64,000 bases of DNA from Ignavibacteriota bacterium (GCA_013112585.1 JABFGH010000026.1:1-64000), one strand, 5' to 3'; numbered from the stretch's first letter, positions 42,448 to 50,837 are shown. The notes: generated by a model not told the origin, from the sequence alone. Made by a program: numbers and translations.

Positions 42448-43324
42448 AATTTACAGTATGATATTCTATAAATGGTTCTTTGAAGAGTGTTAATGCTTCA
42501 TCTTTATTTTTTTTCTGGCGAAGTGTTTCTTCAATTCTATTTGCACATACTTTTATATAGTCAATAGGCCTTACCTTATGTAGAAGAACATCTTCGTTTT
42601 TTTCAATTCCAATAAAGTTTCTGTTTTCCAATATTGCAGATAGTAGAAAACTTCCGCTGCCGCAGGCGTTATCTAAAACTATATCGCCGGGTTTTGTAAA
42701 CGTCCGTATTAAATATCGTCCAAGCTCTATTGGTTTTTGTGTTGGATGATAAACCTTTCCCTCTGATTCAGCAGTTTTAGCATAAATGTAATCATCGTGA
42801 TAATCTTCATCAAAAAATAAAATATCATTTGGATATCTTTCACCATTACTTTTTACATGTCTTGGTTTAAAGTCACCATAACTTCCCGTGTATTGATCTT
42901 TTCTAACTCCCTTATCATACGGAATACCTTTTGTCATTTGAGGATTGTAGGTGGGTTGTTTTTTATAAAATATACATATATCCTCATGCTTCCTAAGCGG
43001 TTGAATCTTCGCATTTAAAAAATTTGTTGGTTTAGATTTAATCCAAACTAATTTGTACTTGAATAACTTTTCATTACTAAGAATTAATTTTGCTGTAAAA
43101 AGTCCCTGCCCAGTTAAAACAATTGCACCTCTATCTTTTATTATCCTTTCATAATGTTTCCATAATGTGCTTAAATCAATAATTGAATCCCACTTATTTC
43201 TTGTTGTTCCATATGGTAAATCGCATAAAATCATATTAATGCTTTTATTCGGCAATTTGTCCATTTCTTCCAGACAATCACCTTGTATCACTTTGTTTAA
43301 GAAAGTGTCAATACTTTTTTTCAT
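42431..43324 (-). CDS. Beta-class site-specific DNA methyltransferase
   Basis: This 297-residue amino-methyltransferase has the catalytic motif IV DLPYG at 35-39 near the N-terminus and the SAM motif DNACGSGSFLL (about 218-228) near the C-terminus, after PTQKPIELGRYLI, an order that defines the beta class (N6-adenine or N4-cytosine). DLPYG is a common variant of DPPY. The first gene of the unit; its stop lies inside the start of the large enzyme. It may protect sites cut by the large enzyme, or modify the complementary strand; the recognition sequence cannot be read from the protein. Confidence 0.88.
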   Translation of the reverse strand: MKKSIDTFLNKVIQGDCLEEMDKLPNKSINMILCDLPYGTTRNKWDSIIDLSTLWKHYERIIKDRGAIVLTGQGLFTAKLILSNEKLFKYKLVWIKSKPTNFLNAKIQPLRKHEDICIFYKKQPTYNPQMTKGIPYDKGVRKDQYTGSYGDFKPRHVKSNGERYPNDILFFDEDYHDDYIYAKTAESEGKVYHPTQKPIELGRYLIRTFTKPGDIVLDNACGSGSFLLSAILENRNFIGIEKNEDVLLHKVRPIDYIKVCANRIEETLRQKKNKDEALTLFKEPFIEYHTVNYVNKI

Positions 43325-43516
43325 GTTATTTTTTTATCTAATTTGAATTGAAGCTTAATTATATGATTATATAAAATATAGAAATTTTATGTCATTTATT
43401 GAGAAAAAACATTTTGAATCTATCTAACAGAAATTAAAATATTTTTTTAGTTTATTAAATTAAATCAACCATTAAGATAGTATTAAACAATTTCAAGTTG
43501 ACATTAGCCTAACAAT

Positions 43517-43539
43517 CTTCGTATTTACGAAGTATAATT
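43517..43539 (+). promoter_or_regulatory. Palindromic operator next to TATAAT before the hydroxyproline gene cluster
   Basis: CTTCGTA-TT-TACGAAG (43517-43532) is a perfect 7-2-7 palindrome, followed after one base by TATAAT (43534-43539). A TTGACA at 43498-43503 is too far for a standard spacer. It lies 28 bases upstream of the hydroxyproline dehydratase ATG. The shape fits a GntR/LacI-type operator; no such regulator gene is adjacent. Confidence 0.45.
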
Positions 43540-43566
43540 ATAATATGATAAACCTCTGAACCGAAT

Positions 43567-44616
43567 ATGAAAAATTTTGATTTAAGTAAATTAAGAGAAT
43601 TGACTCCGCCCAATAACTGGCTTAAAATCTCAACCTTAGACACACACACAGAAGGCGAACCGTTAAGAATTATCACAAGCGGTTTACCGCAAATTAAAGG
43701 CACCACAATTTTAGAAATGCGTAAAGATTTAATTGAGAATCATGACTACATTAGAACAGCATTGATGTGGGAGCCGCGCGGACATGCCGACATGTACGGA
43801 TGCATCATCACCCCGCCAACAACTGACGATGCAGATTTTGGCGTAATCTTTCTCCATAACGAGGGCTACAGTTCAATGTGCGGACACGGAATTATTGCCG
43901 TGACAAAAATTGCTGTAGAGTCCGGTTTGGTTAAAATGATTGAACCAGAAACTACAATAAAAATTAATGCTCCGGCAGGTTTGATAACTTCAACAGCAAA
44001 TATAAAAGATGGCAAAGTTGAAAGTGTTTCTTTCTTAAATGTGCCCTCCTTCGTTTTAATGAAAAATAAAAAAGTTAATGTAGATGGAATCGGCGAAGTG
44101 AAGTTTGATATTGCATACGGCGGCGCTTTTTACGCATACGTTAATGCAGATGACCTAGAAATAAAAATGACACCCCAAAATTATGATGAGCTGATTGACA
44201 AAGGCAGAAAAATTAAAAACGCTGTAATGAATAATTTCGAGATCAATCACCCGTTCGAAAAAGATCTAAGTTTTCTTTACGGAACAATTTTTATCGGTAA
44301 ACCCCATACTCAAAATGCTGACAGCCGAAACGTCTGCATCTTTGCTGAGGGTGAAGTAGATAGGAGTCCGACAGGTACGGGAGTGAGTGGTCGCGCTGCT
44401 TTGCACTATTTCAGTAATGAAATTAAATTAAATGAATCAATGACGATAGAAAGCATTTTAGGCACAAATTTTAATGTTAGTGTTAAACAGGTAACCAAGT
44501 TCGGTAATTTTGATGCTGTAATTCCAAAAGTAACCGGCACTGCTCATATAACGGGCAAACACGAATTTTTAATTGATCCTGATGATCCTCTTAAAAACGG
44601 ATTTATTTTTAGATAA
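43567..44616 (+). CDS. trans-3-hydroxy-L-proline dehydratase-type enzyme (proline racemase family)
   Basis: The 349-residue protein belongs to the proline racemase fold, with two symmetric lobes. The first catalytic residue is Cys105 in SSMCGHG. The second site, Cys in proline racemases and hydroxyproline epimerases, is Thr269 here (DRSPTGTG). Family knowledge assigns Cys/Thr enzymes, including human L3HYPDH, to dehydration of trans-3-hydroxy-L-proline to pyrroline-2-carboxylate. Other conserved parts are DTHTEGEPLR and RGHADMYG. First gene of a cluster with a peptide transporter and an Xaa-Pro peptidase (40- and 15-base gaps). The ATG has a poor ribosome binding site. Confidence 0.85.
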   Translation: MKNFDLSKLRELTPPNNWLKISTLDTHTEGEPLRIITSGLPQIKGTTILEMRKDLIENHDYIRTALMWEPRGHADMYGCIITPPTTDDADFGVIFLHNEGYSSMCGHGIIAVTKIAVESGLVKMIEPETTIKINAPAGLITSTANIKDGKVESVSFLNVPSFVLMKNKKVNVDGIGEVKFDIAYGGAFYAYVNADDLEIKMTPQNYDELIDKGRKIKNAVMNNFEINHPFEKDLSFLYGTIFIGKPHTQNADSRNVCIFAEGEVDRSPTGTGVSGRAALHYFSNEIKLNESMTIESILGTNFNVSVKQVTKFGNFDAVIPKVTGTAHITGKHEFLIDPDDPLKNGFIFR

Positions 44617-44656
44617 TTTTATTTAACCATTTTTATAACCCAATAAGGAATACTTT

Positions 44657-45931
44657 ATGCTTGAAGATCACCCCAAAGGAATTATGGTAATGTTCACAAC
44701 TGAAATGTGGGAGCGTTTTGGTTTTTATATAATGATGGCAATTTTAGTTTTGTACATGGGCAGCGAGTTCGGCTGGAGTGACTCTGTTAAAGGTGACCAC
44801 TACGGAGTATTTCTTGGGCTGGTTTATCTTATTCCATTATTAGGCGGATATTTCGGCGATAAACTTTTCGGGCAAATAAATACAGTAATTGCCGGAGCTT
44901 CATTAATGATGTTCGGCTATGTAGCACTCGCCATTTCCTCCGCAGATCAACTGGTTTCATTTTATATCGGTTTGTTTTTAGTAGCATTCGGAACCGGAAT
45001 ATTTAAGGTAAACATGGCTGTGCTTATTGGTAATTTGTATCGAGATAAAATTCATCTTAAGGATGCCGGATTTAATATCTTTTATATGGGCGTTAATGTT
45101 GGGGCTACAATTGCGCCATTGGCTGCTACTTTACTCGGATATTTCTTTAATGATTATAGAATGTCATTTTGGGCTGCCGCTTTTGGAATGCTCATCTGTT
45201 TAATAACTTTTTATTCCGGAAAAGGAAAGCTGATGACGGCGGATGTAAAACAATCTAAAAATTCTGAAAAAGAAATTGTCTTTGAGGAGATGTCAAAAAA
45301 AGAATCAACTTCAAGGATTTTAACTTTAGGTTTACTTTTTACGATTGTAATATTTTTCTGGATGGCTTTTTATCAGAACGGTTTTGCACTTACACTTTTT
45401 GCAGAAAGATCAACAAAGATTTATGATTTTCTGCGACCTGAAACTTATCAATTTTTTAATCCATTTTTTATTCTTGTTCTAACTCCAATATTACTGACCA
45501 TTTTTAGTAAACTTAACAAAAAAGGAAAAGAACCAAGTACGCCCGTAAAAATCTTTATTGGAATGATTATTATGAGTGCATCAATGTTAATAATGGTTGT
45601 GGCATCTTTACAAGGCGGCAATGATGATGCAAACAATATGTTTCCCGGCTGGTTAATTTCAACGTACCTAATTGTAACTCTATCTGAAATTTTAATTTCT
45701 CCGTTAGGGCAATCTTATGTTTCAAAAGTTGCGCCGCCTAAAATACAGGGGTTAATGATGGGCGGATGGTTTTTAGCCACCTCGATCGGGGCGTTAGGTT
45801 CAGGTTTAATCGGCAAGTTTTACAGTGATTTTTTACATCACGAATATTTTCTGATTCTAACCGGAATACTTCTATTTTCAGTGTTTCTTGCATTCATCTC
45901 TATGAAAAAATTAAAAAGATTTGCGAACTAA
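44657..45931 (+). CDS. POT-family proton-dependent oligopeptide transporter
   Basis: The 424-residue MFS protein has the PTR2/POT signatures: TEMWERFGFY (ExxERFxYY-like proton site, residues about 15-24), GGYFGDKLFG (about 67) and FNIFYMGVNVGATIAPL (about 139). About 12 helices are expected in the family (usually 450-500 residues), so it is on the short side, but both ends look complete. It imports di- and tripeptides with protons. Located between the hydroxyproline dehydratase and the Xaa-Pro peptidase genes; that suggests Pro/Hyp-rich peptides as substrates, which is inference. Confidence 0.9.
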   Translation: MLEDHPKGIMVMFTTEMWERFGFYIMMAILVLYMGSEFGWSDSVKGDHYGVFLGLVYLIPLLGGYFGDKLFGQINTVIAGASLMMFGYVALAISSADQLVSFYIGLFLVAFGTGIFKVNMAVLIGNLYRDKIHLKDAGFNIFYMGVNVGATIAPLAATLLGYFFNDYRMSFWAAAFGMLICLITFYSGKGKLMTADVKQSKNSEKEIVFEEMSKKESTSRILTLGLLFTIVIFFWMAFYQNGFALTLFAERSTKIYDFLRPETYQFFNPFFILVLTPILLTIFSKLNKKGKEPSTPVKIFIGMIIMSASMLIMVVASLQGGNDDANNMFPGWLISTYLIVTLSEILISPLGQSYVSKVAPPKIQGLMMGGWFLATSIGALGSGLIGKFYSDFLHHEYFLILTGILLFSVFLAFISMKKLKRFAN

Positions 45932-45946
45932 AATTTAGGAAATAAA

Positions 45947-47128
45947 ATGCTGGTAAAAGAAAAAGTAGAGCAAGCGAAAAATATTCTAAAAGAATTTGAT
46001 GTTGACTGCTGGATTACATTTGTACGTGAAAGCCAAATAAATGGTGATCCTACATTAGCATTTTTAGTTGAAGCTGATTTAACCTGGCACTCAGCAATAA
46101 TAATTACTAAAAGCGGTAAAACCCATGCTATTGTTGGCAGATATGATGTAGCAACAGTTGAGGAACTTGGTGCTTATGATAAAGTAGTTGGATTTGTTAC
46201 AGGCGCAAAAGAACCGCTCCATGAATTTTTAAATGAATTGAATCCAAAACAAATAGCATTGAATTATTCCGAAGGGAGTGAGATTTGTGACGGCATTACG
46301 CACGGTATGTTTACAACAATGCAGGGATATTTATCCGAGATAAATATGGCGGATAGAATTATCTCGGCAGAAAATATTGTTTCCGCATTGCGTGAACGGA
46401 AATCACCAAGCGAGGTTGAAAATATTAAATCGGCAATAAAACATACTGAGGAAATTTTTGAACTGGTTCATAATTATATTAAGCCGGGAGTAACAGAAAA
46501 AGAGATTGCCTCATTCATAAAAGCCGAGATAAATAAACGAGAATTAGAATATGCATGGGAAGAAACTGTATGCCCTGCAGTTTTTACAGGTCCCGACACA
46601 GCCGGTGCACACTTTGCTCCAACAGATAAAAAGGTTGAACGCGGGCATATTCTAAATATGGATTTCGGTGTTAAGGTAAACGGCTACTGTTCCGATATGC
46701 AGCGCACATTTTATATAATGAAAGAGAATGAAACCTCTGTTCCCGATGATGTACAAAAAGGATTTGACACAATTGTAAACGCAATTGAATTATCCAAACA
46801 GGGTATGAAGCCGGGAGTACAGGCTTTAGAGATTGATGCAATTGCGCGCAAAACTGTTGTTGATGCCGGTTACGAAGAATTCCCGCATGGATTGGGTCAT
46901 CAAGTCGGGAGATTTTCACACGACGGCACCGCTTTGCTCGGTCCCCCCTGGGAAAAATACGCGCAGAAACCTTTTAAGTATTTAGAAGAAGGAATGGTAT
47001 TTACCATTGAGCCGCGATTAACAGTTGAAAACCGGGGCACCGCTACTATTGAAGAAATGGTAATTGTAACAAGCAGCGGAGCAGATTGGCTGACAACTCC
47101 GCAAAAGGACATTCTTATTATTACTTGA
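45947..47128 (+). CDS. M24-family Xaa-Pro peptidase (prolidase-like)
   Basis: The 393-residue metallopeptidase has a creatinase-like N-terminal domain (about 1-150) and a pita-bread catalytic domain. The metal ligands are in LNMDFGVKVNGYCSD (Asp about 240 and 251), GLGHQVGRFSHD (His about 315), TIEPRLTV (Glu about 350) and ATIEEMVIV (Glu about 366). It would release amino acids from Xaa-Pro or Xaa-Hyp peptides in the cytoplasm. The stop codon TGA (47126-47128) overlaps the first two bases of the MITE-like element, so the insertion touches the gene end. Confidence 0.9.
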   Translation: MLVKEKVEQAKNILKEFDVDCWITFVRESQINGDPTLAFLVEADLTWHSAIIITKSGKTHAIVGRYDVATVEELGAYDKVVGFVTGAKEPLHEFLNELNPKQIALNYSEGSEICDGITHGMFTTMQGYLSEINMADRIISAENIVSALRERKSPSEVENIKSAIKHTEEIFELVHNYIKPGVTEKEIASFIKAEINKRELEYAWEETVCPAVFTGPDTAGAHFAPTDKKVERGHILNMDFGVKVNGYCSDMQRTFYIMKENETSVPDDVQKGFDTIVNAIELSKQGMKPGVQALEIDAIARKTVVDAGYEEFPHGLGHQVGRFSHDGTALLGPPWEKYAQKPFKYLEEGMVFTIEPRLTVENRGTATIEEMVIVTSSGADWLTTPQKDILIIT

Positions 47129-47295
47129 AGCCTTTGAATAACCTGCGAAAAAACTTTTTCGGGTCATTGCGAGGAGTCCGTCGGCTGACGGATTCCGAAG
47201 CAATCTGTCGAAAAGTGAGAGATTGGCACATCCGTCTCCGTCAGCTGACGGATGACGGATTAGCAATGACAAAACCTATATTATTCAATGGTTTC
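47127..47295. mobile_element. MITE-like element, copy A (169 bp)
   Basis: Terminal inverted repeats GAAGCCTTTGAATAAC (47127-47142) and ATTATTCAATGGTTTC (47280-47295) match in 13 of 16 positions. The interior carries GGGTCATTGCGA, the palindrome GTCCGTCGGCTGACGGAT (47176-47193), AAGCAATCTG, AAAAGTGAGAGATTG and a 31-base nested palindrome (47230-47260), ending GCAATGAC. It matches copy B (48505-48657) throughout when one is reversed. No open reading frame of substance and no obvious target duplication are seen. Confidence 0.65.
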
Positions 47296-47325
47296 TAATT
47301 AATTATTTTGTAAAGGATTGAATCA

Positions 47326-48249
47326 ATGGGTTTATCAAGAACAGCATTGTTGTGGTGTTCGCAGAATAAATGGATGAAAACAAATGTGCCCAAATACGCC
47401 TTTGTTAAAAAAGCAGTAAAAAAATTTATGCCGGGTGAGACTGTCGAGGATGCTGTAGCAGCTGCTTTAGAGTTTAACAATAAAAACATTGGAACCCTTT
47501 TTACTCAACTTGGTGAGAACATTTCCAATCTTGATGAAGCTGATTCTGTTACTCAACATTATTTAGATGTTCTAAAAATAATTTCTTCTCAAAATCTCAC
47601 CGCGGAGATTTCAATTAAACTTACACAACTCGGGTTCGATTTCTCATTTGATCAAACTTTTAAAAATATTTCTTTAATTGCTGCTAAAGCTAAAGAACTT
47701 AATAATTTTGTATGGATTGATATGGAGCAGAGTTATTATGTTGATGACACTATTAAAGTTTATAAAAAATTAAAATCGGAGTTTGATAATATTGGGCTTT
47801 GTCTTCAATCATATTTAATGCGTACAAAAAGCGATTTGGAAGAAATGATAAATATTTCACCGGCTATTCGTTTAGTTAAAGGCGCTTATATGGAACCGGC
47901 AAATGTCGCATTCAAAAAAAAATTTGATGTTGACGAAAATTATTTTGAGCTTACGAAATATATGCTTACTGCCGGTTTAGAAAATAATGCCCGAATTGCA
48001 ATTGCTACTCATGATTTAAAGATGATCTCCCGAATAAAGGAGTATGCGAAATCAAACAATATTAGTAATGATAGGTTTGAATTCAATATGCTGTATGGAA
48101 TAAAAACCGATGAGCAGAAAAAATTAGTTGAGCAGGGCAAAAGGTTAAGTGTATTAATTAGCTATGGGGAAAACTGGTACCCCTGGTATGTAAGAAGATT
48201 AGCTGAACGCCCGGCAAATATAGGTTTTGTAATTAGAAATATGTTTTAA
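47326..48249 (+). CDS. Proline dehydrogenase (possibly hydroxyproline dehydrogenase)
   Basis: The 307-residue stand-alone FAD enzyme has a beta8-alpha8 barrel: SIKLTQLGFDFS (about 89), FVWIDMEQSYYVDDT (about 127), LCLQSYLMRT (about 156), IRLVKGAYMEP (about 182) and the substrate-binding YVRRLAERPAN (about 287-297). It oxidises proline to pyrroline-5-carboxylate and passes electrons to quinone. Sequence alone does not separate proline from hydroxyproline dehydrogenase, but the downstream genes favour hydroxyproline. A clear AAAGGA ribosome binding site is present. It is bracketed by two inverted copies of a MITE-like element. Confidence 0.9.
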   Translation: MGLSRTALLWCSQNKWMKTNVPKYAFVKKAVKKFMPGETVEDAVAAALEFNNKNIGTLFTQLGENISNLDEADSVTQHYLDVLKIISSQNLTAEISIKLTQLGFDFSFDQTFKNISLIAAKAKELNNFVWIDMEQSYYVDDTIKVYKKLKSEFDNIGLCLQSYLMRTKSDLEEMINISPAIRLVKGAYMEPANVAFKKKFDVDENYFELTKYMLTAGLENNARIAIATHDLKMISRIKEYAKSNNISNDRFEFNMLYGIKTDEQKKLVEQGKRLSVLISYGENWYPWYVRRLAERPANIGFVIRNMF

Positions 48250-48294
48250 AATTTTTAATGTTGTTATAATTCTTAATAATTATCAAATTCTGTT

Positions 48295-48504
48295 CTTTTT
48301 ATATCACTCCTTCGGAGTTTCTTAGTCTGTTTGATTTAATCTATAAAAATTTCACCCCCATCGGGGTTATAATCAATAAGCAAAATCTCTAAGCCAAAAC
48401 ATTTTAACATTAAAAAATATTTTGACAAATCCCGAATGGGTGATATGTTTATAAAAGTTTATACGAAAACAGTACTCAAACCCCTTAGGGGTGATATATT
48501 TAAA
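48295..48504. repeat. Four dispersed copies of a CCCC-N4-GGGGTGATAT repeat
   Basis: Hairpin-forming units appear at about 48302-48322 (TATCACTCCTTCGGAGTTT), 48351-48371 (TTCACCCCCATCGGGGTTAT), 48426-48445 (AAATCCCGAATGGGTGATAT) and 48477-48497 (AAACCCCTTAGGGGTGATAT). The first two read in one direction and the last two in the other. No gene is visible in this 462-base gap (48250-48711) besides these and the MITE-like element. Confidence 0.6.
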
Positions 48505-48657
48505 GAAGCCTTTGAATAACATATGTTTTGTCATTGCGAATCCGTCAGCCGACGGATGTGGCAATCTCTCACTTTTTGGCAGATTGCTTCTCCCGACAAA
48601 CAGCATCGGAATCGCAATGACCCGAACCAGTTTATTCAGAGGTTATTCAAAGGTTTC
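48505..48657. mobile_element. MITE-like element, copy B (153 bp), inverted relative to copy A
   Basis: Terminal inverted repeats GAAGCCTTTGAATAAC (48505-48520) and GTTATTCAAAGGTTTC (48642-48657) match in 15 of 16 positions. Read on the minus strand its interior aligns with copy A: TTCGGGTCATTGCGA, GAAGCAATCTG, AAAAGTGAGAGATTG, CACATCCGTC, GCAATGACAAAAC. It carries the 18-bp palindrome ATCCGTCAGCCGACGGAT at 48540-48557. It lies 54 bases upstream of the aldolase gene. Confidence 0.68.
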
Positions 48658-48711
48658 TTAGAAGAAATAATTAGATGATCCAAACTAAATAAATAAGTCC
48701 ACAGGAAAACT

Positions 48712-49596
48712 ATGATCAAAGGAATTTTTCCGCCAATCCCAACACCATTTGTAGATGGAGAATTATCAACGGAAATGCTTAGAGCAAATATTGATAAATG
48801 GAACTCTACTGATTTAGCAGGCTATGTTGTAATGGGTTCCAATGGTGAAAGTGTATTTTTAACATTCGAAGAAAAGCTACGCTTAACAGAATCTGCCAAA
48901 CAATTTGCTGCACCGGGTAAAATTATAATTGCGGGAACCGGTTCCGACAGCTACAAAGATACCATTGAACTTTCAAACCGTGCCGCAGAAGCCGGAGCTG
49001 ATTATGCATTAGTTCTTACACCTTCGTACTACACAAATCAAATGGACAGCCTTGCAATGTTAAGCTATTTTAAAAGGGTGGCGGATGAAGTAAAAATACC
49101 AATAATAATTTATAACGTACCAAAATTTACAAGTGTAAATATTGAACCGGAAACAGTTGCAAAACTTAGTGGGCACGAAAACATAGTCGGTATAAAAAAT
49201 AGTTCTGAAGATATTGAACATCTTGCAAAAATTAATAAATTAACTCCAGACGACTTTTCGATTCTAGTCGGTACCGCTTCTGTTTTGTATCCCGCATTTA
49301 AAGCCGGCGCAGTTGGCGGTATTGCTGCACTCGCCAATATCGCACCGAATGAATGCATCGAAGTTCTTCAAAAAATTATTGATGGAAATTTAACGGAAGC
49401 TGAATCTCTTCAAGCGAGATTAGTTGAACCAAACAAGGCAGTGACTGCAAAATACGGTGTGCCCGGTTTAAAATCCGCAATGGATATGATAGGCTACTTC
49501 GGCGGTGAGCCGCGTATTCCTTTAACAAAATTACCGCCGGATGAAGTGGTGGAATTAAAAAATATTTTATTACGAAATGGATTATTAAAAAATTAG
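48712..49596 (+). CDS. DapA-superfamily aldolase, probable 4-hydroxy-2-oxoglutarate aldolase
   Basis: The 294-residue Schiff-base enzyme has active-site Tyr134 (IIYNVP) and Lys162 (VGIKNSS). Where DapA has GTTGE it has MGSNGESVFLT (41-51), and the C-terminus has RLVEPNKAVTAKYGVPGLK, MDMIGYFGG and NGLL, all as in animal HOGA1 from memory of that sequence. HOGA splits 4-hydroxy-2-oxoglutarate into pyruvate and glyoxylate, the last step of hydroxyproline breakdown. It is followed after 12 bases by a glyoxylate aminotransferase gene, which supports this over dihydrodipicolinate synthase. AGGAAAAC ribosome binding site. Confidence 0.82.
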   Translation: MIKGIFPPIPTPFVDGELSTEMLRANIDKWNSTDLAGYVVMGSNGESVFLTFEEKLRLTESAKQFAAPGKIIIAGTGSDSYKDTIELSNRAAEAGADYALVLTPSYYTNQMDSLAMLSYFKRVADEVKIPIIIYNVPKFTSVNIEPETVAKLSGHENIVGIKNSSEDIEHLAKINKLTPDDFSILVGTASVLYPAFKAGAVGGIAALANIAPNECIEVLQKIIDGNLTEAESLQARLVEPNKAVTAKYGVPGLKSAMDMIGYFGGEPRIPLTKLPPDEVVELKNILLRNGLLKN

Positions 49597-49608
49597 GGAA
49601 ATTATTTT

Positions 49609-50730
49609 ATGAACTTTCAAACTTACAATCCCCCCGAAAGAGTTTTAATGGGTCCGGGACCATCGAACATTAACCCAAGAGTTTTAAATGCATTATCAAA
49701 ACCAACAATTGGGCATCTCGATCCAAGGTTTATCGATTTGATGGATGAGATAAAACAGTTGTTAAAGTATGCATTCCAAACCGAGAATGATGTAACTTTT
49801 CCCGTGTCGGCGCCCGGCTCAACAGGAATGGAAACTTGTTTGGTTAATCTTATTGAACCCGGCGAAAAAGTTGTTGTATGCGTTAATGGTGTATTCGGCG
49901 GAAGGATGAAAGAAATTATTGAAAGATGCGGGGGAATACCTGTTGTTGTAAATGACGACTGGGGCACATCCGTTGGTCCCTCAAAATTAGAGGAGGCACT
50001 TACTGAAAATCCCGTTGCAAAAATAGCTGCATTCGTTCACGCGGAAACCTCAACCGGGGCTTTATCGGATGTAAAAACATTGGCGGAAATTTCACGCAAG
50101 CATGACTGTTTAACAATTGTTGATACAGTTACTTCGCTTGGCGGTTCTGAGTTGAAAGTTGATGAATGGGAACTTGATGCAGTTTATTCCGGCACACAAA
50201 AATGTTTATCATGCCCGCCGGGATTATCGCCGGTGACATTTAGTGAAAAAGCAATTAATAAGATCAAAAATAGAAAAACAAAAGTGCAAAGCTGGTTTAT
50301 GGATTTGAATCTCGTTCTCGGTTATTGGGGTTCCGGTTCAAAGCGTTCTTATCATCACACGGCGCCAATCAATTCACTTTACGGTCTGCATGAGGCATTG
50401 CTTATTCTGCATGAAGAAGGAATTGAAAATGCATGGCAGAGACATACTGCTAATGGTAAAATTTTCTGTAACGAAATTAAAAAAATCGGGCTTTCTCCTT
50501 TTGTGAAAGAGGAAGAAAGACTGTCACAATTAATTTCAGTGACTGTGCCCAAGCATGCGGATGAAGCATTGGTAAGAACTAATTTATTAGAAAAATATAA
50601 TATTGAAATTGGTGCCGGACTTGGTGCATTGGCAGGCAAAGTTTGGCGAGTTGGTTTGATGGGTCATACATCAAATATTAATAATATTAATTTGTGTGTG
50701 GATGCGTTGAGTAAGGAGTTAGCTGTTTAA
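49609..50730 (+). CDS. Class V aminotransferase, alanine/serine-glyoxylate aminotransferase-like
   Basis: The 373-residue PLP enzyme has LMGPGPSNINPRVLNAL (13-29), Asp172 in IVDTVTSLGG, and the PLP Lys198 in SGTQKCLSCPPG, the AGXT1/SPT pattern. It would convert glyoxylate to glycine using alanine or serine. Pairing with the HOGA-like gene (12-base gap) gives it the obvious substrate, glyoxylate. Serine-pyruvate transaminase activity is the alternative. No peroxisomal or other targeting is relevant in a bacterium. Last gene of the proline/hydroxyproline block. Confidence 0.87.
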   Translation: MNFQTYNPPERVLMGPGPSNINPRVLNALSKPTIGHLDPRFIDLMDEIKQLLKYAFQTENDVTFPVSAPGSTGMETCLVNLIEPGEKVVVCVNGVFGGRMKEIIERCGGIPVVVNDDWGTSVGPSKLEEALTENPVAKIAAFVHAETSTGALSDVKTLAEISRKHDCLTIVDTVTSLGGSELKVDEWELDAVYSGTQKCLSCPPGLSPVTFSEKAINKIKNRKTKVQSWFMDLNLVLGYWGSGSKRSYHHTAPINSLYGLHEALLILHEEGIENAWQRHTANGKIFCNEIKKIGLSPFVKEEERLSQLISVTVPKHADEALVRTNLLEKYNIEIGAGLGALAGKVWRVGLMGHTSNINNINLCVDALSKELAV

Positions 50731-50837
50731 TCGATGGATAATATTGTTCAACAGAACCCAGTACTGGTCATTCATTTTTGACAACTTTGTTTTGTCTTTT
50801 TAGCTGCTTCATTATATATATTGTTTTTAAGCCAAAA

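Noticed and set aside
47018-47298. Open frames inside MITE-like copy A and the peptidase 3' end
   Set aside because: They are products of palindromic repeat DNA, overlap a well-supported gene on the other strand, and have no ribosome binding site.
50778-50837. Upstream TTG start for the TonB receptor
   Set aside because: The added 20 residues precede the true signal peptide and come from an AT-rich promoter-like region; ATG 50838 gives a normal leader.
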